64,000 nt of DNA from an uncultured Lachnospiraceae bacterium (GCA_910578405.1 CAJTQO010000010.1:27120-91119), one strand, 5' to 3'. Positions 17,195 through 26,115 are shown, numbered from the stretch's first letter. Translations and numbers: made by a program. The notes: generated by a model from the letters alone, not told the origin.

Positions 17195-17676
17195 CACACA
17201 GACACCTCATAAAGGACATCTTCTAATGAAACAATAGGGCAGCCCACTTTCCCAGCCAGTTCTTTCCTGATTTCCTCATAATACGTTACTGCAGTTACAA
17301 TGATTACGTCTACAGGCTCTAAGTCATCTTCCAAAGACACGACTTCAATATCCATAAGAATAGCGTCCGCGTTTTTGTCAATGCCATAGGCTACCTTTAT
17401 ATCCGTATTCCGCAGTTCATCCAGCAAAGCTTCTCCCGCATAACTCATGCCATAAATGGCTGCCTTTTCATACCCCATCTTTTGGAAGTATTCTGACAGA
17501 TTTCTGCCCTCCTGTTTTACCTTCACCCACTGAGCCATCATCCGGAACAATTCCAAATGCTTTTCTGACATATTCTCCGCTCTCTTTCTTGCGCTTCCAG
17601 TAATTTTTCCCGCCGCCGCTGCCCCAATTGCTGCGCCTGTTACTGCTGATACCATAGAAATGATTCCTTTTTTCAT
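17194..17676 (-). CDS. Small Rossmann-module protein with N-terminal hydrophobic/Ala-Gly segment
   Basis: The ATG at 17676 has GAGAGGAT upstream, better than a frame reaching 17736 inside the previous gene. The 160-residue protein starts with a hydrophobic Ala/Gly stretch (SMVSAVTGAAIGAAAAG) that could be a short membrane-associating helix. A charged helix follows, then a Rossmann-like module: AAIYGMSYAGEALLDEL, KVAYGIDKNAD and PVDVIIVTAV. No catalytic motif is seen. The same module is fused to glycosyltransferases and methyltransferases elsewhere in this operon, so this may be a stand-alone partner subunit. Confidence 0.65.
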   Translation of the reverse strand: MKKGIISMVSAVTGAAIGAAAAGKITGSARKRAENMSEKHLELFRMMAQWVKVKQEGRNLSEYFQKMGYEKAAIYGMSYAGEALLDELRNTDIKVAYGIDKNADAILMDIEVVSLEDDLEPVDVIIVTAVTYYEEIRKELAGKVGCPIVSLEDVLYEVSV

Positions 17677-17726
17677 ATATCCTCTCTTTCTTCCCTGCTT
17701 TATCCACAGAATGCGCCATCTCTTCC

Positions 17727-19247
17727 CTACAGCCACAGTGGTTCATTCCTTTCCCTCTCGGATTGGTAAACCTTTATGATTTCCATTTCCTTTTCCAATT
17801 CTTTGATTGACTCGTAAATCTCATCCTGGTATTTCAAACTTGAAATAACAACCCTCTTTATCCCAAGCCCTAAAAGCTCTGATGGCGGATAGACCTTTCC
17901 TCCACCAAATTCCATTCCCCATTTCCCTGCATCAGAGTCAGAATATGCAAATTTCCTCTCTCCCAGCGTCTTTATACAATCTTTCAACATTTCTACCGTG
18001 CATTTTCCTATCCCATATATACAGATTTCACCAGGCAAAAGATCCCCAAAAAGCTCCCTTACCTTTTCTTCCCTACACCGATTCAGTTTCGACAGGTAGT
18101 TTTCCCTTCTCCCTATCCCCATAGAATCAATTGCTCTTCGTAATTCTTCTGCGTATTGGAAGGCTTTTTCCATCATATATTTTCTTCCGTATTCTAAGTC
18201 ATATCTTTCTGCTTTCTGGAACTTATCTATAATCAGGCTGGCCAACGCTTCACTGTCCTCCTTAGGAAATATCGTCGCTTTCGGATAAAGCTGCTCCTTG
18301 TGTACACCGATGTCAGACAGCAGAATCTCTTTCCCCATCGCTTTGGCGTCTTCCACGCTGCACCCCCACCCTTCAAATTTGGATGGCTGAATCAGCAGCC
18401 TGGCATTCTTCATCAAACATAACTGTTCCTTGCGCTCCAACATCCCAAGGAAATGGATGTAATCCTGCAGCCCATGCTCTTCGATAAATTTCATTAAACT
18501 TGTCACATAATCGTCTTCTTCCCCATAACTTTGCATATATCCGGTGCAGACCAAATGCACTTTTTCACTTTGGGTGTGAATCATCCGCTCCATCGCTTCC
18601 AAAACAACCATATAATTCTTATGTTTCCAGAACTGATTGGATATAAAAATATAGTTGTATCCAATTCCGTACTTTTCCAATACCTCAGCTTCAAATTTGC
18701 CTGTTATCCGTTCCAATGCCAGGCTGACGCAAGATACAAAATGCACCAAAAACACGCCATCCAAATTTTCAGGGTATAGATTTTTATAGTCCATATAGGC
18801 ATCCTGGCTGCTAAGCATCAATCCTTTGTGCCTCTCTGCCATATACCCTCTAATCCTTGCCCTTTCTTCCAAATCATCCCTGGAAAAATTTTCCGGGAAA
18901 TACACATCCTGAAAGTCTGGTATCCAATACAAGCATAAATCCCGGACTACCCATGTATATCCTCCTCCGCATATCGGCAAAACCACATCAATCTTATGCT
19001 CCGCACATACACAAAGCAACTGTTGCGGCAAGCCATTATACTCTATTGGCACAATTTCCATGTTTTCCATTAATTCGGAAAACTCATCCATGATGTCCGG
19101 CTCTGCATATAAATAGTAGCAATACCTCTTGCTTATCGCTGACGGAGTTGTGGTTATCCACAACTGAAACAACAGGTTTTTGATATAATATATACCGCCC
19201 ATCCAGCCTTTTCCGCCTAACGCATAAATTAAAATATTTTTTTTCAT
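17727..19247 (-). CDS. GT4-family glycosyltransferase with C-terminal Rossmann module
   Basis: The 506-residue protein begins NILIYALGGKGWMGGI. The GT-B C-terminal half has FISNQFWKHKN, VCTGYM, HFLGMLERKE and the donor-binding QPSKFEGWGCSVEDAKAMG of family 4 transferases. From about residue 415 a small Rossmann module is appended (ICIYGIGKCTVEML, VVISSLKYQDE). The sugar is unknown. The start ATG at 19247 overlaps the preceding stop (ATGA) with AGGAGTG upstream. The gene ends with UAG. Confidence 0.85.
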   Translation of the reverse strand: MKKNILIYALGGKGWMGGIYYIKNLLFQLWITTTPSAISKRYCYYLYAEPDIMDEFSELMENMEIVPIEYNGLPQQLLCVCAEHKIDVVLPICGGGYTWVVRDLCLYWIPDFQDVYFPENFSRDDLEERARIRGYMAERHKGLMLSSQDAYMDYKNLYPENLDGVFLVHFVSCVSLALERITGKFEAEVLEKYGIGYNYIFISNQFWKHKNYMVVLEAMERMIHTQSEKVHLVCTGYMQSYGEEDDYVTSLMKFIEEHGLQDYIHFLGMLERKEQLCLMKNARLLIQPSKFEGWGCSVEDAKAMGKEILLSDIGVHKEQLYPKATIFPKEDSEALASLIIDKFQKAERYDLEYGRKYMMEKAFQYAEELRRAIDSMGIGRRENYLSKLNRCREEKVRELFGDLLPGEICIYGIGKCTVEMLKDCIKTLGERKFAYSDSDAGKWGMEFGGGKVYPPSELLGLGIKRVVISSLKYQDEIYESIKELEKEMEIIKVYQSERERNEPLWL

Positions 19248-20161
19248 ATCACTCCTGTCTGCTTCAGCCATTCCACATATTTCGCCACCCCGGCTCTTAT
19301 GTCAATCTCCATCCGGTACCCCAACTGTCTGAGTCTGGCAATATCCGCACACCAGTTGACCGGATCCCCTGTCCTTTTATACTGGTTAAAGGAAACCACT
19401 CCCTCTGGCAAACCACATTCTTTGCAAAAAATCCCCGCTATATTCCGTATACTGATTTCTACTCCATTGGCAACATTATAAACCGCATGTTCCACTTTCT
19501 CCGCTTCCATTATGAGCCGGATAGCGTTTGTCAGGTCATCAATATAAATAAAATCCCTTGTCTCCGCTCCGGTTCCATAAAGCTCAAGTTTTCCATCCCT
19601 TTGGACTTTCTGTCCCATATCCCAAAAAATTTGTTTCCGCAGTCCTGCCCCATAGGCAGAAAATATCCTAAGTATCCTGATATCCATCCCATACTGCCTC
19701 ACAAAAAAACTACACATCTCCTCTATCAGTGACTTGTGCAACGCATAGGGCGAAATAGGTCTTTTCTCATGGCTTTCCTCTATTGGGTTTTTAGCCGGAT
19801 TGCCATAAACGCCTGCACTTGACAAGAAAAGCAGCGCCGTTTCTCTGGAAAAGTCCTTTAATGCATACAACACCTTTCTTGAAACAAGCACATTCGAAAC
19901 AAAATCATCTTCCGGCCTCTCCACGGAATCCTTTACGGCTGCCATGCCTGCACAATGGAGCAGGGCATACGCGCGCTCTTTTTTCAGGATGCTTTCTATG
20001 GAATCCCGTGAAAGATCCATTTGACTATATGCTATGCCTGCAACCTTGGATTTCTCAGCCAAATCTATCCCTAACACATCATATCCACTCTGCAGACACT
20101 TTCCCGCCAAGTGGCTTCCTATAAATCCATTTACCCCGGTAATGATAACCTTCTTTCCCAT
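19244..20161 (-). CDS. NAD-dependent epimerase/dehydratase (extended SDR)
   Basis: About 305 residues from the ATG at 20161 (GGGGATGT upstream). The nucleotide-binding ITGVNGFIGSHL, STS-like FLSSAGVYG and catalytic YALHK fit the extended SDR family of nucleotide-sugar epimerases and dehydratases, for example UDP-glucose 4-epimerase-like or GDP-sugar reductases. Substrate is not predictable. It is the second SDR in the operon and is more divergent than the LegB homologue. Confidence 0.82.
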   Translation of the reverse strand: MGKKVIITGVNGFIGSHLAGKCLQSGYDVLGIDLAEKSKVAGIAYSQMDLSRDSIESILKKERAYALLHCAGMAAVKDSVERPEDDFVSNVLVSRKVLYALKDFSRETALLFLSSAGVYGNPAKNPIEESHEKRPISPYALHKSLIEEMCSFFVRQYGMDIRILRIFSAYGAGLRKQIFWDMGQKVQRDGKLELYGTGAETRDFIYIDDLTNAIRLIMEAEKVEHAVYNVANGVEISIRNIAGIFCKECGLPEGVVSFNQYKRTGDPVNWCADIARLRQLGYRMEIDIRAGVAKYVEWLKQTGVI

Positions 20162-20178
20162 ACATCCCCTTTGTCCCT

Positions 20179-21402
20179 TCATTCCACCCCGCAGCACCTT
20201 GAAATGTATTCCCGGATATACTGCCTCATTGTTACAAGCCCAGGCGATATGTGGGAAATACGCGCTTTTGTTTCATACTTTTCCAATCCAAGCGCTTTTA
20301 CCACACAAGGATAAACAGGAAAATTGTTAATCCGCAGCGTGCCAAATTCCAGGTTCAGCTCTTCTTCTGTGAATTCATCTACACAGTCTATTTCTAGAAC
20401 GCGCAGAATCCTTTTTACATACTCATAAATGACAATATTTTTGGGATGGTTATGTGTATAAAACAACTGTTCCCTTTTATAATGCTCTCTGATATAGTCA
20501 ACAATCGGCACATCGACCAGTTTTTCCCTTGCACATAGATTTTCAATGGATTTCCTGCACCTGGTTTCTATTTTTTCTTTAGGCACGAAGTCATCCTTAC
20601 TAATTAATTGGATGATTTCCTCCGTTCCTTTTTTATCCTCCAGCAACATGTCTACAATGACATCTGTATATGGAAAACTTTTTTCATCCATATTTTTCAA
20701 ATACTTTCCTTCATCAGAATCATACTGGATAAAATAGCCATCAAAATAGAGGTTATGAATACATACTTTCCTGCATCCCTTTCCCATCCCTTCAGCAATG
20801 TGAGCAGTCCCCAATTTTGCGCTATACCGGTTATCTTCCCGTACACATTGGAAAATAAACAAATCCACCAGCTTCATAATCTCATCCGAATACAATACTT
20901 TTTCAATATGCGCTTCGTCTTTATAAAGATGCACGGGCGGAACTCTCAAAAGTATATAACGCCTTCTGAATTCCTCATTGTATTCCATCATATTGGCCAT
21001 AATATCAATCTGGCAGTTTCCATAGATTAACGCAACTTGCTTTCTATCCCTCACTTCCTTTAAATAAGCCGCTATATCTTCTGCACGAAAACAATAAAGC
21101 AAGTCATTTAACCGGATTTCTTCCATCATTAACATATGGTAAGGCAGGAAATCCATACAAAGCCTCAAACCTTTTTCTAACAGCAGGCGGGAAACTTCCA
21201 TCCACCGCCCGCAGGCAATAATAACCAGGCATCCGGCCGGCTTAGATTCCAAAACTTTCTTTCCATCCACAATTTCCATATGTTTCTTTTCCGGATCCGA
21301 ATCCAGAAACCCCAAAATCTCGTAACTTTTCCTTAAGGCATAATAGGCGCCCATCCCCCGGGTTCCCGACCCCCATATTACAATCTGGTCTTTCAATTTC
21401 AT
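20179..21402 (-). CDS. WcbI-family polysaccharide biosynthesis protein with N-terminal Rossmann module
   Basis: The ATG at 21402 shares its A with the upstream TAA stop (TAATG), after CAGGGG. The first ~95 residues are a Rossmann module: IVIWGSGTRGMGAYYAL and ILGFLDSDPEK. From about residue 120 the WcbI-like region begins, with VALIYGNCQIDIMANMM and VREDNRYSAKLGT. WcbI of Burkholderia capsule is a suspected acyltransferase or hydrolase. The 407-residue product has no signal peptide. It probably decorates the operon glycan, perhaps by O-acylation. Confidence 0.7.
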   Translation of the reverse strand: MKLKDQIVIWGSGTRGMGAYYALRKSYEILGFLDSDPEKKHMEIVDGKKVLESKPAGCLVIIACGRWMEVSRLLLEKGLRLCMDFLPYHMLMMEEIRLNDLLYCFRAEDIAAYLKEVRDRKQVALIYGNCQIDIMANMMEYNEEFRRRYILLRVPPVHLYKDEAHIEKVLYSDEIMKLVDLFIFQCVREDNRYSAKLGTAHIAEGMGKGCRKVCIHNLYFDGYFIQYDSDEGKYLKNMDEKSFPYTDVIVDMLLEDKKGTEEIIQLISKDDFVPKEKIETRCRKSIENLCAREKLVDVPIVDYIREHYKREQLFYTHNHPKNIVIYEYVKRILRVLEIDCVDEFTEEELNLEFGTLRINNFPVYPCVVKALGLEKYETKARISHISPGLVTMRQYIREYISRCCGVE

Positions 21403-22193
21403 TACCCCTGCATCTTTATCATTTTTTTCATATCGGCAAAACATTTGCCGTTTTTGCTGTTCCTGTGATACAGATAGGACTGCGCAAACCAACTGTATTT
21501 ACTTTTAAAGTATAAACGGAGCCATTTGTCGTCCAGCTTTTTGTCTGTAAAAAGATGCAGGTCGTCACACAAATTGTAATAATTTACCCCATATTGCCCT
21601 GCAATGTACCGACATGTCATTTCACTATAAAAAACCACATGCTGCCCCGTCTGCGGCACATAATACCACCAGCGGGAAAATGGTTTATACCTTAGCCCTT
21701 TGTCATAAAGCAGAGTAGAGAACAACAAACTGCCTGCCAATTGAAATAAATGCTCCAATTCCTTTTTGGGTTCCGTAAAATGCTCGAATAACTCAAAGGC
21801 TGTAACCAATTCTATTTTTTCTTCTTCCCGGTATTCAAAGCCTCTGGCAAACAGGTTTTCGGAATACTTATCCTGCCACAGCCAATTATATCCGACATCA
21901 CGCATCATACGTGTAAATACGCCATACCCCCCGCCATAATCAAGAAAAGACGCCTTTTTATCAAAAACTTTATCCACAAGAGCGTTGGCGCACAGCGCGT
22001 TTCTGACATTCCTAACCATAATCCCTGTGTCCGCACAAGTAATGGAGTCCTGGTATGCTTCATCCAGCCAGTAAGGCGTCTGTGTATAAATAAGGCCACA
22101 GTTACGGCATTGGTAATATTGGACTACAAACTTGTTCAATAGCTTTCCTTTAAAAATCCCATATCCTTTTTTACCACACAATGGGCATTCCAT
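21402..22193 (-). CDS. Zinc-ribbon class I methyltransferase
   Basis: Starts at ATG 22193 behind GGAGGGAAAAT. The 263-residue protein opens with a four-cysteine ribbon, MECPLCGKKG and YQCRNCGLIY. This is followed by a Methyltransf_23-like domain with SFLDYGGGYGVFTRM, ELVTAFELFEHF and LLFSTLLYD. Such proteins are common as sugar methyltransferases in surface glycan clusters. The final third is basic and aromatic and may bind the glycan acceptor. Confidence 0.78.
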   Translation of the reverse strand: MECPLCGKKGYGIFKGKLLNKFVVQYYQCRNCGLIYTQTPYWLDEAYQDSITCADTGIMVRNVRNALCANALVDKVFDKKASFLDYGGGYGVFTRMMRDVGYNWLWQDKYSENLFARGFEYREEEKIELVTAFELFEHFTEPKKELEHLFQLAGSLLFSTLLYDKGLRYKPFSRWWYYVPQTGQHVVFYSEMTCRYIAGQYGVNYYNLCDDLHLFTDKKLDDKWLRLYFKSKYSWFAQSYLYHRNSKNGKCFADMKKMIKMQG

Positions 22194-22244
22194 ATTTTCC
22201 CTCCTGTCCTTTTCCATGGCCCTTTATCCTTTCCGCAAAACTGC

Positions 22245-22814
22245 CTACCTCTTCTCCAAACATAAAATAAACTTAAGATATACAAACCCATCCCGCTCTA
22301 CCAGTTCATCTGGAAGCGCATCTATTTTAGGCTCTAAGCCATTCTTTTCAGCCACTTTGAGAATTCTTTCTTCTAAAGCATCCACACTATAAAACCTTCC
22401 GGAACGGAGCCCCGCCCTGCAGTCTGTCCGAATGCATTCCAAAGCCCCTTCATCCGCATAACCCTTTTTATAATAATTAGGGGATACGGTACACAAATGC
22501 TTCTCGTGCATATATAAAGGCACAATCACAGCCTTCCCACCCTTTTTCAAAACCCTTGCCGCCTCAGAAATAAACCGGGTATCCGCATCCCCTGCAAACG
22601 TCTCAAATGCAGACTGCATGGAAATAGCCCGGACAGAAGAATCGGCAAAATGCATATGAGTGGCGTCCTCTTGCAGATAATAATCCAAATGACTATACGC
22701 TCCTTCCTCCAAATCCAATCCGTAAGCCATTATTCCCCGCCGTTCACGCAGCCACTTCGCAAAGGGACTTCCCGCTGCGCCTATATCTATGTAAATGTCA
22801 TCCTTTCCCCAATC
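22245..22814 (-). CDS. SAM methyltransferase, C-terminal part of a gene split by an in-frame UAG
   Basis: The frame runs directly from the UAG of the upstream fragment (22815-22817). The first codons encode DWGKDDIYIDIGAAGSPFAKW, which is the SAM-binding motif I and the strand before it. There is no ATG, GTG or TTG until an ATG 28 codons later (22730), and starting there would lose motif I. The rest has ARVLKKGGKAVIVPLYM and a normal C-terminus. The C-terminal part therefore makes sense only as a continuation of the upstream frame. It ends with its own UAG. Confidence 0.75.
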   Translation of the reverse strand, partial: DWGKDDIYIDIGAAGSPFAKWLRERRGIMAYGLDLEEGAYSHLDYYLQEDATHMHFADSSVRAISMQSAFETFAGDADTRFISEAARVLKKGGKAVIVPLYMHEKHLCTVSPNYYKKGYADEGALECIRTDCRAGLRSGRFYSVDALEERILKVAEKNGLEPKIDALPDELVERDGFVYLKFILCLEKR

Positions 22815-22817
22815 CTA
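22815..22817 (-). other. In-frame UAG dividing the Rossmann-methyltransferase gene
   Basis: The codon series is ...DKMLGF, TAG, DWGKDDIYIDIG. Both sides stay in one frame and join into a plausible SAM methyltransferase of about 380 codons (22245-23387). This is the second such UAG in the operon. Confidence 0.85.
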
Positions 22818-23387
22818 AAAGCCGAGCATTTTATCCACTGCATAGTATTCCATCATCTTCCTGCGGTACCGCACATTATGTCGCTTATGGTATATTTCCT
22901 CAAATCCCATTTCCTTTTCCATAGCCAGCAGCCCGCTCTCTTCAAACCATTCCGCCCTTTCCACATCTACATACTGTCTCAGAGCTTTTTCTATTTGCCC
23001 TAACATTTTATTATTTATTCCAGACGCCCTTGGAGCTGTGTCATAATGCAACAATGCATCATAATATTCCAACTCTAAAACATATATGTAGTCCTCCAGT
23101 TCCTTCAGGCCCAACCCTTCCAACTGTCTCCTGACAGCATCAAACTGAGCGGTTGAAATTAATACAAAATAACCCTCAGAAACCCGTTTGGGATCCAGCG
23201 TTTCCCTGCCGTGGAATAATCCGGCCTTTTGCTTCTCCACATCATTGTCAAAATAAACATAATCCCCGATTCCCAGCCCCTGCAAATATTCCTCTGCAAC
23301 GCCTGACAAATTCCCTGTTCCAAATATGCCTATCTTACGCGGTGCGCTATTAATCTGTTTAATCCATTTATTGATATCCTCATTCAT
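22815..23387 (-). CDS. Rossmann-module N-terminal part of split methyltransferase gene
   Basis: The 190-residue fragment has the small Rossmann module RKIGIFGTGNLSGVAEEYL, then VYFDNDVEKQ and EGYFVLISTAQFDAV. A helical linker (KRHNVRYRRKMMEYYAVDKMLGF) leads into the methyltransferase domain in the same frame beyond the UAG. It overlaps the end of the upstream deacetylase gene by 8 bases. As an isolated product it would have no methyltransferase activity. Confidence 0.72.
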   Translation of the reverse strand: MNEDINKWIKQINSAPRKIGIFGTGNLSGVAEEYLQGLGIGDYVYFDNDVEKQKAGLFHGRETLDPKRVSEGYFVLISTAQFDAVRRQLEGLGLKELEDYIYVLELEYYDALLHYDTAPRASGINNKMLGQIEKALRQYVDVERAEWFEESGLLAMEKEMGFEEIYHKRHNVRYRRKMMEYYAVDKMLGF

Positions 23388-24141
23388 CTATTCCATCCTT
23401 CATGGCCATCTTATATGCTTCGTCTAAAGCCACTGCCTTCCTGTCACCGCTTTTTGCATACTGCACAAGTTCCTGGATAAATTCCCTAATTCCTGCACCT
23501 TTATAGGACAACTCTTTCAGAGTATCTTCATCCATCCCATTCCACTCTTCCCTGCTTAACCTGTCCTTTATTTCACGGGTATATCTGAAATACGGGGTAT
23601 TAAGCGTGTAATGCATCGGATGGATATTAATTACCTTTAGTCCCGGAATATCAAAATAATGCTTCGCTTTCTTAAAATCCAGAGGCTGTCTATTTAAAAT
23701 ATATGCGCCATCCTCAAAATACACCGGAAAACTGGCCATACCGGAACGATGGATATAAGGTTGCGCCAAATCCAGACCGGCACATAAATTTGATTCATAG
23801 CATAATCCCTTTTCTGCCATTAAATCATATACATCATTGCTGGCATACCACCTATGGCAGCGGAAAACTTTCGCATCCGGAACAATCTTAAGGCAGTAAT
23901 CCACAATTTCTTCCATATTCCTGCCCTGGCTGCTTGGCAGGATGAAATTGGGATGAATCCCCAAATCAATCCTGTCCTTGAATCGGTGAATGACACCGCT
24001 TTCATGTGTGACAAAAACTGTGGGCCTAATATTATTTCTCATAAATAACTGTAAAGCGTCCTCTATTGCCGCTTCCGGCGCCCAGTCCAAATCTGTTGTA
24101 AAGCAGATATAATTGTCCTTTTTAAATATTTCCCTATTCAT
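23380..24141 (-). CDS. WbmS-like polysaccharide deacetylase
   Basis: About 253 residues from the ATG at 24141 (AAGGAAGAAGAC upstream). ICFTTDLDWAPE supplies the NodB-type Asp pair, DLGIHPNFI the metal-binding His, RCHRWYAS follows, and NIHPMHYT provides the last His motif. This is the WbmS-like branch of the NodB fold seen in O-antigen clusters. No signal peptide, so it acts on a cytosolic sugar precursor or lipid-linked glycan. It is one of three deacetylase-like proteins in the operon. Confidence 0.75.
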   Translation of the reverse strand: MNREIFKKDNYICFTTDLDWAPEAAIEDALQLFMRNNIRPTVFVTHESGVIHRFKDRIDLGIHPNFILPSSQGRNMEEIVDYCLKIVPDAKVFRCHRWYASNDVYDLMAEKGLCYESNLCAGLDLAQPYIHRSGMASFPVYFEDGAYILNRQPLDFKKAKHYFDIPGLKVINIHPMHYTLNTPYFRYTREIKDRLSREEWNGMDEDTLKELSYKGAGIREFIQELVQYAKSGDRKAVALDEAYKMAMKDGIDE

Positions 24142-24155
24142 TTTGTCTTCTTCCT

Positions 24156-25388
24156 TTACAGCAGTTTTAAGCAATAATCCAAAATTTCCCCAATCAAAAG
24201 CACTTGGTTCTCAATGCCCTTTTTGCGGAATAAATGACTAATATAACGCACGTCATAAGCCGGAATCAGAAGAATAGGGATATCTTCCAGCGCTAAATCG
24301 TCCTGCATATCATATACAAGGGCGTCCAAATACCTTTCCTCTTGCTTCATCTCTACCAGATATCCCTTTATATCTACCTTCGCATTCAAATCACCCGCTG
24401 CAAAAGAGGCTATCTTTCCAGTTCCATATATATAAACTTCCTTAATCCCAAAATCCTTGAAATAGCTCTGTATTGTACCGCCATTTCGATATATCGTCAT
24501 CCATTTCACTAATATATCTACATAGCTTTTATATTTATCCTCCGGCTTCGGAATATGCACCAGATCATTCGTATCATGTATAATGGCCTTATCCACAAAA
24601 ATCTCATCCGGTAAAAGATACTTCTCCTTTTTTCTTCCATCCAGTTCTATATCATACCGATATATCCTATGAGTCGTATTTGTACCTGTGCCATCCCTTC
24701 CAATATCCCTGGCATATCCTTTCACTGGTATAACGTGATAACCCATCCGGTTAATTTGATATAATGACCAGTAAGTTGCCCATGTGTCTATATTCCCTTT
24801 CAATGCCTCATAGCTCATTGCGCTTATGTCATTCCCCGCTAATTCGAGCATGGCTTTTTTCTTCGGATTAGCCATTACCTTTTTTAAAAGCAATGGATCC
24901 CTTTGGAATCCTTCCCATCTGTCGCGCCATGTTCCAAAAGCCACACTGGACATTCGGTAAGCGAAAAAAATATCATACGGATATTTTTCCGGAACCAGCG
25001 TCCCATACCCTCCGCCGCATATGCTTACCACTTGGGGATTATTCCGGTATTTTGCAAAGCAGCTTTCCATCAACCCCTTATATCCGTCTGCCAGTACAAC
25101 ATCATCTTCCAACGCAACCGCCATCTCATGTCTTTGAAAAACATAATCCATCCCTTCCATAATAGAATTGGCAAGCCCTTTATTCTTTTTCGAAATATGT
25201 ATCTCTGCCTCAATCAAATCCATACTTTTAACAAGGGCAGAAACTTTCTCCCAATTTTCCCTGTCCTCTTCCTTGCGCAAGCCGTCCTGGAAGATATATA
25301 TTTTGTCAAAGCCATTTCTTTTTATGCTTTCCATTACTTTCCTTGTATGTTCCGGCCTGATGTAAACAAATAACGCCAATCCTATCAT
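24156..25388 (-). CDS. GT-A glycosyltransferase with C-terminal Rossmann module
   Basis: The 410-residue protein begins IGLALFVYIRPEHTRKVMESI and carries the acidic motif ALEDDVVLADGY, features of GT2-like sugar transferases. TWATYWSLYQINRMGYHVIPV resembles a conserved acceptor-side segment. From about residue 315 the Rossmann module recurs: VYIYGTGKIASFAAGDL. It starts with ATGA overlap to the recombinase-like gene (25385-25388), so it is translated from the same message. Confidence 0.75.
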   Translation of the reverse strand: MIGLALFVYIRPEHTRKVMESIKRNGFDKIYIFQDGLRKEEDRENWEKVSALVKSMDLIEAEIHISKKNKGLANSIMEGMDYVFQRHEMAVALEDDVVLADGYKGLMESCFAKYRNNPQVVSICGGGYGTLVPEKYPYDIFFAYRMSSVAFGTWRDRWEGFQRDPLLLKKVMANPKKKAMLELAGNDISAMSYEALKGNIDTWATYWSLYQINRMGYHVIPVKGYARDIGRDGTGTNTTHRIYRYDIELDGRKKEKYLLPDEIFVDKAIIHDTNDLVHIPKPEDKYKSYVDILVKWMTIYRNGGTIQSYFKDFGIKEVYIYGTGKIASFAAGDLNAKVDIKGYLVEMKQEERYLDALVYDMQDDLALEDIPILLIPAYDVRYISHLFRKKGIENQVLLIGEILDYCLKLL

Positions 25389-26008
25389 TTCAATCCTGTC
25401 CCCTTCTCCTCCATCTCCCTCAACATCCCCGCCCTTTTATAAAACAAGGTGCTGGAAATATTACAAAGCTTCGCCGCTTCCCTGCCTTTAATCTCTTTAC
25501 GCCTCCACATCTGGTACACCATCTCAAAATTCTCCGACCAAGGCGACTCGGGCCTGCCAAACTGTACCCCACGGCTCTTTGCCCGCTCTATTCCCACCTT
25601 CTGCCTTTGTTTGCGCGATGCCCATTCCATATCCGCCGCATACTCCAACATAGAAAGCACCACATCGCCGACTAACGTCCCACACTGTATTTTCCCTCTC
25701 CTTGTATCCACCAATGGCATGTCCAACACGACCACATCCACCTTTTTCTCTTTGGTTAGCGTCCTCCACTGCCTCCCAATCTCCCCGTAATCATCCCCCA
25801 GCATATCCAGGCTCTTCATATAAAGCAAATCCTTATCCCTTAGCTTCTTAAGAAGCTTCTGGTATTGCCGAAAACTGCTCTCCCCATCTTCCTGTCCATC
25901 TATAAAGATATCCCTATCCATTACCTGCATCTCATGCAGTGTGATTAACTCGCTATCCACATCCTGCCCTTCAGACAATATACGGATATACCCATACACT
26001 TTCCCCAT
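25385..26008 (-). CDS. Catalytically defective serine-recombinase-like protein, first gene of the glycan operon
   Basis: The 207-residue protein has a resolvase-like N-terminal domain and a C-terminal helix-turn-helix (REAAKLCNISSTLFYKR). The active site is broken. In YGYIRILSEGQ, Leu11 stands where the nucleophilic serine is expected, after the conserved Arg9. In SLDMLGDDYGEI the two catalytic arginines are Met69 and Asp72, although Asp68 is kept. It should therefore bind DNA without cutting it. As the promoter-proximal gene it may regulate the glycan operon, but that is inference. AGGAGG lies before the ATG. Confidence 0.78.
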   Translation of the reverse strand: MGKVYGYIRILSEGQDVDSELITLHEMQVMDRDIFIDGQEDGESSFRQYQKLLKKLRDKDLLYMKSLDMLGDDYGEIGRQWRTLTKEKKVDVVVLDMPLVDTRRGKIQCGTLVGDVVLSMLEYAADMEWASRKQRQKVGIERAKSRGVQFGRPESPWSENFEMVYQMWRRKEIKGREAAKLCNISSTLFYKRAGMLREMEEKGTGLK

Positions 26009-26086
26009 GGATATCCTCCTCTTTTCCTTTAAAATCCAAAAAAGTATACTTTTTTAGATGAGTTTTTATAACTTAAAACTGAACCT

Positions 26087-26115
26087 ATTATATTACGATA
26101 TGTTCAAAAAAGCAA
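26087..26115 (-). promoter_or_regulatory. Sigma-A-type promoter of the glycan operon
   Basis: On the minus strand TTGCTT (26110-26115), a 17-base spacer and a perfect TATAAT (26087-26092). It lies about 80 bases upstream of the recombinase-like gene, and all following genes run in the same direction. Confidence 0.75.

Noticed and set aside
3349..22817. Pyrrolysine or global UAG recoding
   Set aside because: Several genes in the same operon clearly end with UAG and no pyl genes or suppressor tRNA are visible.
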